A stretch of 64,000 bases of DNA, taken from positions 32,778 to 96,777 of the forward strand of contig CAZCDS010000021.1 in the NCBI GenBank assembly GCA_964497585.1, written 5' to 3'. Below are positions 16,569-24,787 of the stretch, piece by piece; position 1 is the first letter of the stretch; every line of letters begins with the position of its first letter. This DNA comes from CAZCDS01 sp964497585. Lineage in GTDB: Bacteria; Desulfobacterota; Desulfomonilia; Desulfomonilales; Desulfomonilaceae. The translations under genes and the position numbers were made by a program. The notes beneath the pieces were generated by a model. The model saw nothing but the letters and a program-made list of their open reading frames with translations, ran no database searches and was not told where the DNA came from.

Positions 16569-19500
16569 TCACCACTCATGTTCCTGCATCTCCCGTATGC
16601 GCTCCAGGTCGCATCTCAAGCACCGTGATGCCTCCGTTCTCGCCTGCTCCTCGGTAAATCCCTTCTCAAACTCCTCAAACCCCCCGATTCGGTCCACCGG
16701 TCTCATCCTCGGCATTTGGACCCTAGGTCTGAGCTGGTCCAGATTCTCAGGGTTCGGCGGGGGCTGAGGAAGCAAGGGGTATTTTTCGTCAGGAATAACG
16801 AGAGGTCCTGTCTTGCCTTGGAAGTGGCGATCGATGCTTATGGCCGCACGCCTGCCCGCGGCAATGGCGTAAATCGCCATCGAGGGGCCCGTGACAAAAT
16901 CACCACCTGCGAAAATCCAGGGGATGTTTGTCCTCAGGGTCTCCGGATCGACTTTGAGTGCGCCCCACCTCGCCAGCTCAAGGCGAGAGTCAGGAGCCAG
17001 GAAACTCAGATCAGGCGCCTGTCCCACCGCGGGCACGACCATGTCGGCCTCCAGGAAGAACTCGCTGCCATGGATCGGTTCGGGACTGCGGCGACCCGAT
17101 TCGTCAGGCGGTCCAAGCTTCATCCGAACGAAGGTCACTCCCTTCACGTGTCCGTCGTCAGCCTCGATTCTCGTCGGAGAGACGAGGAAGTGGAATTCAA
17201 CGCCTTCTTCTTGGGCCTCGGTAAACTCGATGTGAGAAACGGGCATCTCATCCATGGAGCGTCGATAGAGGACTGAAACATGTCGCGCTCCTTTGCGCAG
17301 GACGCTTCGTGCCGCGTCGATCGCGGTGTTACCTCCTCCGATGATCAGGACGCGGTTGCCGACAGCCACCTCGCCGCCCCCCTTGAGGGTGGTGAGTATG
17401 CGCAGACCGTAGTGGAGGCCCTGCAGCTCGCTATCTTCCCCTGGAATTCCCAGCCGTTGGCTGATGTGAGCGCCTGCGGCAATAAAGACAGCGTCGAAGC
17501 CCTCGTCCCTGAGGTCCTCCACGGAGTGGTGCTCGTCGACGGGGCTGGCAAAGTTGATCTCCACCCCTTTTGCCTCGATGTACCCGATCTCCTTCCGCAC
17601 TACGTCCATGGGAAGACGAAACTCCGGTATTCCCACCTCGAGCATTCCTCCTCCCCTTGGCAATGCCTCGAAGACAGAGGTCTTGTATCCCATTTCTGCG
17701 AGGAAGTAGGCGCAGCTCAGCCCCGCCGGTCCCGCTCCCACGATAGCCACCCGCTCCTTCTTGGTTACGGGAAAGGGCTTGGGAGGCTTCTTCTGGTGTT
17801 CGTAGACCCAATCTGCGGCGAAGCGCTTCAAATATCTGATGGAGATCGGTTCATCGACTTCACCGCGGCGGCATTTTCCCTCGCAGGGATGATGGCATAT
17901 GCGTCCGCAGATCCCCGGAAAGGGATTACGTTGGCGAATCACCTCCGCGGCCTGCTCGTAGTCCCCCTGCGCGATGAACGCCACGTAGGCCGGGACGTCT
18001 ATGCCGGCGGGGCACGCGTGCTGGCACGGGGAGAGCACGAGCGCTTCGCACACGCCCGCAGGGCAGCGCTTTTCCTTGATGTGGATCTCGTACTCCTCGC
18101 GGAAGTGGCGGAGTGTCGAGAGCACCGGGTTCGGGCTCGTCTGGCCCAGTCCGCACAGGCTTGTGCTCTTAACCTGCAATGCGATCCGTTCCAGCCGGTC
18201 CAGATCCTCCATTCGTCCCTGGCCTTGGGTGATCCGAGTGAGGATGTTGAGCATCTGCCGGGTGCCGATACGGCACGGGGAACACTGGCCGCAGGACTCC
18301 TCGGCGGTGAAGGACAAGAAGTACCGGGCCACCTCGACCATGCAGGTATTCTCGTCCATGACCACCATGCCGCCGGAACCCATGATCGAACCGACGCTCT
18401 GTAGTGAGTCGTAATCGACCTCGAGGTCAAGGAAGCGCTCGGGGATACATCCGCCTGAGGGACCACCCATCTGGACGGCCTTGAATCGCCTGCCCTTGGG
18501 GATACCGCCGCCAATGTCAAAGACCACGTGCCGGATGGTCACGCCCATGGGTACTTCCACGAGACCGGTGTTGATGACTTTACCGGTAAGTGAGAAGATC
18601 TTCGTGCCCTTGGATTTCTCGCTCCCGACGGACGCGTATACGTCCGCTCCCAGGTTGATCACCCGCGGAACGTTCGCGAAGGTCTCCACGTTGTTGATCA
18701 CGGTCGGACACGCGAAAAGGCCGCTCTGGACAGGGAAGGGGGGCCTGGGGCGCGGCATGCCGCGCTTGCCTTCTATCGAGGCGATGAGCGCGGTCTCCTC
18801 GCCGCAGACGAACGCTCCTGCCCCCTGGTACAGGCGAATGTCGAAATCGAACCCGCTGCCGAGGATGTTCTCTCCGAGGAGCCCGAGTTCCCTGGCGCGT
18901 GTCAGAGCGATTCCCAGACGCTCAATCGCAAGCGGATACTCCGCACGGCAGTACACATACCCCTGGGTCGCGCCGATGGCGTACGCTCCGATGATCATTC
19001 CTTCGACAACAGCGTGAGGATTTCCTTCGAGGATTGCCCGGTCCATGAAGGCACCGGGATCACCTTCGTCCGCGTTGCAGATGATGAATTTCCGGTCCCC
19101 CTGGGACGCGCGAGCAAAGCGCCACTTGGTTCCAGTGGGAAAGCCTCCGCCGCCTCTCCCTCGCAACCCCGCGCGGCTGATGGTCTCGATCACTCTTTCG
19201 GGGTTCCAGGAGTCGAAAACCTCGTGAAGTGCAGAGTAGGCTCCGTTCGCGATCGCGTCTTCCACGGACGTTGGGTCAATCACTCCGTTGAGCGAGAGGA
19301 CGCTCCGCTCCTGGAGGGCGTAGAAGGGCACCTCCGCCTCGTACACGAATCGTCGGTCGGTTTCTCTGTCCGCGTAGAGGAGCCTACCGAGAATGTTGTA
19401 CTTCTTGACCGTCTCGGAAACGATCTCGGGAACATCCTCCGGGGTCACGCCCGGATAAAAGATCCCGTGGGGACCGACAGATACCAACGGACCCCTTTCG

Positions 19501-19715
19501 CAGAAGCCGGGACAGCCGACCCGCTTGACCCGGGCCTTGCCTTCCAGTGCCTGGCTACGGATCTCCTCTTCCAGCCGACGGATTACCTCATCCGCGCCCC
19601 AGGCCCGGCAACCGGTGTCGCCGCAGACTGATATTTCCGCTATTGAAGGATCACGCATTCGGCGCACGGCCAGTCGGAAGTTCGCCAAATCAGAAACGGA
19701 ATTCAGACGTTCCAT
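16569..19715 (-). CDS. NuoF/HydB-like diaphorase fused to GltD-like NAD(P)H oxidoreductase
   Basis: 1048-aa fusion. Residues 25-80: thioredoxin-like [2Fe-2S] domain (Cys31, 36, 68, 72). About 150-480: NuoF core with the FMN/NADH site (AGLRGRGGGGFPTGTKW, GAFVCGEETALIASIEG) and SLBB. About 450-530: N3 [4Fe-4S] ligands (ESCGQCSPCRIGT…SLCGLGQ). About 540-1030: GltD-like half with its own N-terminal [4Fe-4S] domain (CQHACPAGIDV…CGRICHHPCEGKCRR), FAD site (VAIVGAGPAGLS) and NADPH site (VLIIGGGNTAIDAAR). Two nucleotide sites per polypeptide suggest electron confurcation or transhydrogenation. It lies between the NuoE-like gene (12 nt) and metV, so it probably supplies electrons for methylene-THF reduction. 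Confidence 0.9.
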   Translation of the reverse strand: MERLNSVSDLANFRLAVRRMRDPSIAEISVCGDTGCRAWGADEVIRRLEEEIRSQALEGKARVKRVGCPGFCERGPLVSVGPHGIFYPGVTPEDVPEIVSETVKKYNILGRLLYADRETDRRFVYEAEVPFYALQERSVLSLNGVIDPTSVEDAIANGAYSALHEVFDSWNPERVIETISRAGLRGRGGGGFPTGTKWRFARASQGDRKFIICNADEGDPGAFMDRAILEGNPHAVVEGMIIGAYAIGATQGYVYCRAEYPLAIERLGIALTRARELGLLGENILGSGFDFDIRLYQGAGAFVCGEETALIASIEGKRGMPRPRPPFPVQSGLFACPTVINNVETFANVPRVINLGADVYASVGSEKSKGTKIFSLTGKVINTGLVEVPMGVTIRHVVFDIGGGIPKGRRFKAVQMGGPSGGCIPERFLDLEVDYDSLQSVGSIMGSGGMVVMDENTCMVEVARYFLSFTAEESCGQCSPCRIGTRQMLNILTRITQGQGRMEDLDRLERIALQVKSTSLCGLGQTSPNPVLSTLRHFREEYEIHIKEKRCPAGVCEALVLSPCQHACPAGIDVPAYVAFIAQGDYEQAAEVIRQRNPFPGICGRICHHPCEGKCRRGEVDEPISIRYLKRFAADWVYEHQKKPPKPFPVTKKERVAIVGAGPAGLSCAYFLAEMGYKTSVFEALPRGGGMLEVGIPEFRLPMDVVRKEIGYIEAKGVEINFASPVDEHHSVEDLRDEGFDAVFIAAGAHISQRLGIPGEDSELQGLHYGLRILTTLKGGGEVAVGNRVLIIGGGNTAIDAARSVLRKGARHVSVLYRRSMDEMPVSHIEFTEAQEEGVEFHFLVSPTRIEADDGHVKGVTFVRMKLGPPDESGRRSPEPIHGSEFFLEADMVVPAVGQAPDLSFLAPDSRLELARWGALKVDPETLRTNIPWIFAGGDFVTGPSMAIYAIAAGRRAAISIDRHFQGKTGPLVIPDEKYPLLPQPPPNPENLDQLRPRVQMPRMRPVDRIGGFEEFEKGFTEEQARTEASRCLRCDLERIREMQEHEW

Positions 19716-19727
19716 GACATCACCCGC

Positions 19728-20192
19728 TCACGGGAGGTTCGAGAGAACCGCGTCGATCCTCCCGGGGTTGAGCTTTCCATAGTAGGTGCCATTGACAACC
19801 ATCACGGGGCCGAGGGCACAGGCCCCCAGACAGGCGACCGTCTCCAGGGTGAAACGCATATCCTCGGACGTTTCCCCGTCCGCGATACCCGTCCGTCTCA
19901 TCACCGTCTGGAGCACGGTGCGGGCACCCCTGACATGACACGCGGTCCCACGGCACACGCGGATCACATTACGGCCGCGGGGTGTGGTGTAGAACTGGGC
20001 GTAGAAGGTAATGATCCCGGATACCTCCGAGGGATAGACCCCCATGTACACGGCGATCGTCGGGATGCTCTCGGGGGGGACGTAACCGAACTCCTCCTGG
20101 ACGGCCTGAAGCGCCACAATCAGGTTCTCCCGGAAGGGCTCGATTCTCCCGAGAGCTTCCTTGAGCCTACCTTTGTCGAGATTCTGCTTCAT
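19728..20192 (-). CDS. NuoE/HydC-like [2Fe-2S] subunit
   Basis: 154 aa, the usual NuoE length. It has a helical N-terminus and a thioredoxin-fold [2Fe-2S] domain with ligands in RVCRGTACHVRG and ETVACLGACALGP (C-x4-C … C-x3-C). It passes electrons between the flavoprotein encoded next and the NuoG-like protein encoded upstream. The start codon overlaps the NuoG stop (TAATG), with GGAGG just before, so translation is coupled. A longer reading to 20240 has no better start. Confidence 0.93.
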   Translation of the reverse strand: MKQNLDKGRLKEALGRIEPFRENLIVALQAVQEEFGYVPPESIPTIAVYMGVYPSEVSGIITFYAQFYTTPRGRNVIRVCRGTACHVRGARTVLQTVMRRTGIADGETSEDMRFTLETVACLGACALGPVMVVNGTYYGKLNPGRIDAVLSNLP

Positions 20193-22840
20193 TATTCCTC
20201 CGCGGGCGTCAGTGAAACGAAGACGCGGTGCCAGCCGCAAGGGAAGTACTGTTCAGGCCATGCTGTCAGGCGCTGAAGCAGGTATCCCGGTCCTCCCGCA
20301 GGAATGACGACCCCTGACCGGGGAACCGCGGGATCCACGATCAGACGAGCCTTGACCTCCCCCACCCCGGAGCGGAGCAGTACGAAAGACCCATCGGCTA
20401 TCCCCAACTCCTCCGTGTCAATCGGGTTCATGCGCGCAAAGTCTTCCCGGTAGAAGGCACGAAGGCAGGAGGATCTCGCGGACACGGTCCCATCGCAGGG
20501 ATGCGCAGCCTGTTCCTCAGGGTAGACCCGCCAGGGAAAGCCGTCCGGGGCTTCCAGTGCGGCGGAGTACGAATCGGGCGGAGGGTAGGGAACGAATTGA
20601 ATTTCATCGCCCGCGTTCCCTTCGGCCGAGACCGCATCGCCTACACGTTGGAGCGGCACTCCGCCCGGTTGCCCAACGTCGGCCCACGTCAAGCTTCTCC
20701 AGGAAGCACAGACCATTCGTATCTCGTCGAAGATGTCGCGAGCGGTGAGATGTCCCATGGGCGGGCCGAGCCGCCCGGCCAGGTCCAGCAAGAATCGCGC
20801 ATTGGGGCGTGCCTCGGCCGGCGGTTCCGATAGCCTGGAGACTCGCTGAACCCTTCCGTCGGTGCTTGTATACGTTCCGTCGGCCTCCGTGATGGAGGTC
20901 GTCGGGAGCACAAAGTCCGCCGCCTCCGCCGCGCCGGAGGAAAACATTCCCGTGTACACGAGAAGGTCGATGCCCTCGAGAGCCTTGCGGGTCCGCGATC
21001 TGTCCGGGAAGACTGCCAGAGGATCGGCCCCCAGAAGAATGAGAGCCTTCAGATCACGGTTTTCCGCCGCTCGCATCATTCCAATGGCATTGAGCCCGCG
21101 ATCGGGTACGGGCTCTTGTCCCCAGATGTTCCGGAGCCTCTCTCGCGCTTCTTTGTCGTCCCAGGAGAGTCTCCCAGGAAGGAAATCGGGTGAACACCCC
21201 ATTTCCCACGCGCCCAGTTCATTGCATCCCTCGAAGAGAAAGAATGCGCTCTCGGGCTGCCCGCACAACAAGGCGAGATCCATCACGAGCCTGGTGAGCA
21301 GATACGCGTTGGCAGCCCGGGCAGCGGCAGAGCCGAAGAGGATAACGACCTTCTTGTCTTTGCCCAGCAGCTTCAGCGCCTCCTCGACCGGCGCCGGAAC
21401 GGCTTGTCTGGAGGTTTCCATTCTGAGACGAGAAATGAATTCTTCTCCCTGCCTCAGGCGCCTGAGGAGAAATGCCTCGTCATGTCTGCCGTCCGCGACC
21501 AGGCCCCTGACGAGTTGAAGCATCATCAGCGGAAACTCATTGACAGGGCTCGTGAGGTGTAGTCGAGCAAAGGGTGTCAAGGCCGTCTTCAGAGGATCGA
21601 TCTGCACGAGAGCTGCTCCGTTATCCCGTACAGCCCTGCGCACGTTGCGGGCGATCACTGGGTGGGTGTAATCAGGCCGAGCACCCACGAGCAGAATCGT
21701 CTCCGCCTCCAGTATCCGGTCGAGACCGCTCCCGGGAAGGGTTCCCTTCAGAGAGGCCCGGATACCATCCATGACCCACCCGGACGACAGAGTCGCAGTG
21801 GAGTCGACGTTCGGCGTTCGAAGGACGGACCGGGCAAACCGCCCCGCGAGATACAAGCCCTCGTTGGAACACTGTGTTCCCGCGATGATCCCGATACTTG
21901 AAGGGCCGTGCTTTTCTGAGATTTCGGTCAATCGGCTTGCCACTTGGTCGAGAACCTCTTCCCAGGTCGCACTCGCATATCCGTGGTCTCCGTTCCTGAC
22001 GAGCGGCTGGGCAAGCCTGGCGGGCGAAGAGATCGCATCCTGCCCGAAATGTCCTCGGACGCAAAGTGATACGCTGTTCACGGGGGCTTCTGCTATGCCT
22101 CTGCTTCCAACGATTCGACCGTCGCTCTTTTCATACTCCAGGTGGCATCCGGTCCCGCAATAGGAACAGACGCCCGCCGCACGTTCCCTTCCGGAACTGA
22201 TGACGAGCCGCTGCCTTGGCGCGAGCGCGTCCGTGGGACAGATGGACATGCACGACCCGCAGAAATTGCATTCGGATCCCTCAAGGGGCGTCTGATAGGC
22301 GGTTCCTGGATGGCTGTCGTACCCCCTAGACATATACTCGATCGCGCCGATCGCCTCGAAGTCTTTGCACACCCGTATGCACCGGCCGCACATGACGCAC
22401 TTCGTCAGATCCCGGACGATGAAAGGGTTGACTTCGTCGAGTGGTCTCCACCTCCGTATGGGATCGAGTTCCGGATCGCAGATGCCGCAATCCTTCGCGA
22501 GGGAACGCAGGACACACTCGTTGCCCTTGCTACAGACGACACACGCGGACGGATGGTCTGAGAGGATCAGTTCCAGCACCCCGCGTCTGGCGTCGAGAAC
22601 CTTCGGCGAAGCCGTAAGGATCTCCATTCCGTGGCTGATCGGAGTGACACACGAGGCGAGAAGCCTGCCCGTTTTCACGTCTTCAACCAGGCAAACCCGG
22701 CAAGCGCCCACGCTTCTGAGCAATGGATGATGGCACAGCGTCGGGATCTCCACTCCCATCTGTCCGGCAAGCTCGAGGATGGTAGAATCGACCGAGCCCG
22801 TGACTTCCCGACCGTCCAGAGATATCGTAACGGTCTCCAC
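20192..22840 (-). CDS. NuoG/FdhA-like molybdopterin-fold FeS protein lacking the FDH catalytic Cys/Sec
   Basis: 882 aa from GTG 22840, chosen because AGGAGG sits 6 nt upstream; the TTG at 22858 overlaps it. Clusters: [2Fe-2S] Cys36/47/50/64; His96-Cys100-Cys103-Cys109; two ferredoxin clusters (C148-151-154-158 and C191-194-197-201); the molybdopterin-proximal cluster C225-228-232-260. The molybdopterin oxidoreductase fold continues to the C-terminus (a bis-MGD binding domain ends the protein). At the position of the FDH catalytic residue (NVD-x5-C/U-H) the protein reads NVDSTATLSS, Ser352. It therefore resembles NuoG/HydA-type wiring subunits, although 'formate dehydrogenase alpha' would be the automatic name. 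It heads the NuoGEF-like triad between the two MetF genes. Confidence 0.88.
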   Translation of the reverse strand: METVTISLDGREVTGSVDSTILELAGQMGVEIPTLCHHPLLRSVGACRVCLVEDVKTGRLLASCVTPISHGMEILTASPKVLDARRGVLELILSDHPSACVVCSKGNECVLRSLAKDCGICDPELDPIRRWRPLDEVNPFIVRDLTKCVMCGRCIRVCKDFEAIGAIEYMSRGYDSHPGTAYQTPLEGSECNFCGSCMSICPTDALAPRQRLVISSGRERAAGVCSYCGTGCHLEYEKSDGRIVGSRGIAEAPVNSVSLCVRGHFGQDAISSPARLAQPLVRNGDHGYASATWEEVLDQVASRLTEISEKHGPSSIGIIAGTQCSNEGLYLAGRFARSVLRTPNVDSTATLSSGWVMDGIRASLKGTLPGSGLDRILEAETILLVGARPDYTHPVIARNVRRAVRDNGAALVQIDPLKTALTPFARLHLTSPVNEFPLMMLQLVRGLVADGRHDEAFLLRRLRQGEEFISRLRMETSRQAVPAPVEEALKLLGKDKKVVILFGSAAARAANAYLLTRLVMDLALLCGQPESAFFLFEGCNELGAWEMGCSPDFLPGRLSWDDKEARERLRNIWGQEPVPDRGLNAIGMMRAAENRDLKALILLGADPLAVFPDRSRTRKALEGIDLLVYTGMFSSGAAEAADFVLPTTSITEADGTYTSTDGRVQRVSRLSEPPAEARPNARFLLDLAGRLGPPMGHLTARDIFDEIRMVCASWRSLTWADVGQPGGVPLQRVGDAVSAEGNAGDEIQFVPYPPPDSYSAALEAPDGFPWRVYPEEQAAHPCDGTVSARSSCLRAFYREDFARMNPIDTEELGIADGSFVLLRSGVGEVKARLIVDPAVPRSGVVIPAGGPGYLLQRLTAWPEQYFPCGWHRVFVSLTPAEE

Positions 22841-22980
22841 GGTGGACCTCCTTCTCAAAGGAGCTGACTGGAAGGAATAGTCGTTTCACCGCCCAGGCAT
22901 AACGGACATGGGCCGAGCGGCGGATTACTTCGAGAGGAACTGATAGGGGCGCAGAATCGCTCTTACCCCTGCCAGCCCAC

Positions 22981-23850
22981 TTATCTCTTGATCCGCTGCA
23001 AGAGCGGACCGATCTTGCCTTCCCACCCGTACGGGATGAGATGCACGCCGTGACAAATGTGCTTGAGCGATTCGATCGTTTCCAACAGGATCTTGGCGGA
23101 TTCGTCGAACTTGACCGGCGCCTTCTCCAGCCTTTGAATGATGTGATCGGGGATGTCGATTCGCCCCACCCTTTTCAACATGCGGGCTTCCATTGCGGAG
23201 TGGAGCATGATCAACTCCGCAATGACAGGAATCCCCAACTGTTCCACTTTTCTGACAAACGCGGCGAACCGGTCCACATCGAAGACCGGCGTGGTCAGGA
23301 AGTACTTCGTTCCCGCCTCAACCAGTTGTTCCATCTCGCGGATTTCCATATCGGGCGCGGAGCCTCCCGCGGCCGCGTCAACTCCGGAACCGATGAAGAA
23401 CTGCTTCTCGCTGTCCAGGTCTTTGCCATGGATGTCCGAGCCCTTGCCTAGGCTCTCGATAACGGAAAAAAACTTGCCCGTGTCCACGTGGAAGAACATC
23501 ATTTCCTGGAGCGAGTCGCCGGTGACGCGGTAGTCCTCGGTGAATACCAACAGATTCTCCACGCCAACACTTGAAGCGTGAATAAGGGCTTCCTGAATCT
23601 CCAGGCGGTTGCGGTCCCGAGTCCCGACTTGAAAGACCGGATCGAACTTCTTTTCTCGCAAAACGCGGCACAAGGAAAGGGAATCGCTTACCGCTGCATC
23701 GGTCGAGAACGGCTGAAAACGCACGCCGTCAACCCGACCCCAGAGATTGTATACTTCGTCCAGGTAGTCCTCGGGGGATTTCCCAGCAGGGAGATGTATT
23801 TCGGACGTGATAATGAACCTCTTTTTGTCCAGCGTCTCCTTTAGGCCCAT
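22981..23850 (-). CDS. Diverged MetF-like protein (copy 2)
   Basis: 289 aa, TIM-barrel MetF superfamily. Compared with copy 1, the active-site segment is FIITSEIHLPAGK (Glu kept, PP changed to LP) and the TGD flavin/folate motif reads FTEDYRVTGDS. Folate reduction by this copy is therefore uncertain. The C-terminal IAELIMLHSAMEARMLKRVGRIDIP parallels GIVLLVSAGMAKFMN of copy 1. ATG 23850 with a GGGGG site is used; the longer frame adds a low-complexity 34-residue lead. It lies 23 nt after the response regulator. Possible roles: alternative reductase, or an accessory subunit. Confidence 0.82.
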   Translation of the reverse strand: MGLKETLDKKRFIITSEIHLPAGKSPEDYLDEVYNLWGRVDGVRFQPFSTDAAVSDSLSLCRVLREKKFDPVFQVGTRDRNRLEIQEALIHASSVGVENLLVFTEDYRVTGDSLQEMMFFHVDTGKFFSVIESLGKGSDIHGKDLDSEKQFFIGSGVDAAAGGSAPDMEIREMEQLVEAGTKYFLTTPVFDVDRFAAFVRKVEQLGIPVIAELIMLHSAMEARMLKRVGRIDIPDHIIQRLEKAPVKFDESAKILLETIESLKHICHGVHLIPYGWEGKIGPLLQRIKR

Positions 23851-23873
23851 GCGCGAACCCCCTTTCGCTCTTA

Positions 23874-24452
23874 CTACGGCGTCTGAGTTACTCCCAGAAG
23901 GGTCGCCACCTCCCTCTTGAGTTTCTCGAGAGGCAGCGGCTTGGAGAAGCACACGTCCGCCCCGTTGCGTTTCATGTTCTCGTAATTCTCCTCATCCATG
24001 TACGCAGAGAGAACAATGATCTTCATGTGGCATGTCCCGGGATCTCCCTTAACCTTGCGACAGACCTCGTACCCGTCGATGTCGGGCATCATGATGTCCA
24101 GGATCAGGAGGTCTGGTTTGAAATGGCTCACCTGAATCCCCGCCTCGAAGCCGTCCGAAGCGGAGATAATCTCATAGTCGTGCGGCTCCTCCTCCAGGGA
24201 GCTGACAATGGTCTCCACGATGAGATTGTCATCGTCGATCACGAGGATCTTCTTGCGGTCTCCGTCAACTAACGCCCCGGGCACAGGCATGCCCTGTTTG
24301 CGAAGGAAGGCGTCGAGATCCTCTTTGCGGATCCGTCGGTGACCACCAACGGTCCTGAACGCGTTGATGTGGCCCTCGTCGATCCAATTGGAAACGGTTT
24401 TGGGCGAGACTCCGCAGTACTTACTCGCCTGGTACACAGTGAGGACGTCCAT
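23874..24452 (-). CDS. Response regulator with N-terminal HTH and C-terminal receiver domain
   Basis: 192 aa with a reversed layout. Residues 1-52 are a MerR/BldC/excisionase-type HTH (TVYQASKYCGVSPKTVSNWIDEGHINAFRTVGGHRRI). Residues 67-185 are a CheY-like receiver (ILVIDDDN; phospho-Asp in LLILDIMMPDIDGY; VLSAY; Lys in CFSKPLPLEK). As first gene of the minus-strand operon that ends with the histidine kinase at 13012-14547, it is the probable cognate regulator and could bind the ACCGGT repeats in its own promoter. HTH-REC proteins of this kind are common in Desulfobacterota but little studied. Confidence 0.9.
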   Translation of the reverse strand: MDVLTVYQASKYCGVSPKTVSNWIDEGHINAFRTVGGHRRIRKEDLDAFLRKQGMPVPGALVDGDRKKILVIDDDNLIVETIVSSLEEEPHDYEIISASDGFEAGIQVSHFKPDLLILDIMMPDIDGYEVCRKVKGDPGTCHMKIIVLSAYMDEENYENMKRNGADVCFSKPLPLEKLKREVATLLGVTQTP

Positions 24453-24483
24453 GGGTCACCCCCGATCTTTGAGGTGGAACATT

Positions 24484-24534
24484 TTACCGGTATATCGCTA
24501 ATTTCCATTATTACCGGTTTTTCCGATTTGTCAA
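24484..24534 (-). promoter_or_regulatory. Promoter and candidate operator of the C1/redox operon
   Basis: On the minus strand TTGACA (complement of 24529-24534), 16-bp spacer, AATAAT (24507-24512). Two direct copies of TTACCGGT (plus strand, 24484-24491 and 24511-24518) lie one in the -35/-10 interval and one just downstream of the -10, 27 bp apart. The spacer location is where MerR-type regulators usually bind. Confidence 0.6.
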
Positions 24535-24787
24535 GCGCTCAGACAAAAAAAATTGAGAAAAAGAGACGCGCCCGCCAGACTCCCTGCTGGAGCTGCTGAT
24601 TGACCATACACGAATGGTACCCGTTGTCAGGGCAGCAAGGGTCAAGGAAGGCTCATGGCAAACTTGCCAGCTCTCAAACTTGTTCTAGAAGAGGCTTGTT
24701 AAAGAGTCGGCAAAGGGGTATGAGGGGTCTGAAGAACCTGATGAGCGTCCTCCGGCTGCGGGCCGGAACCTCGGGAGACTCAAGATC

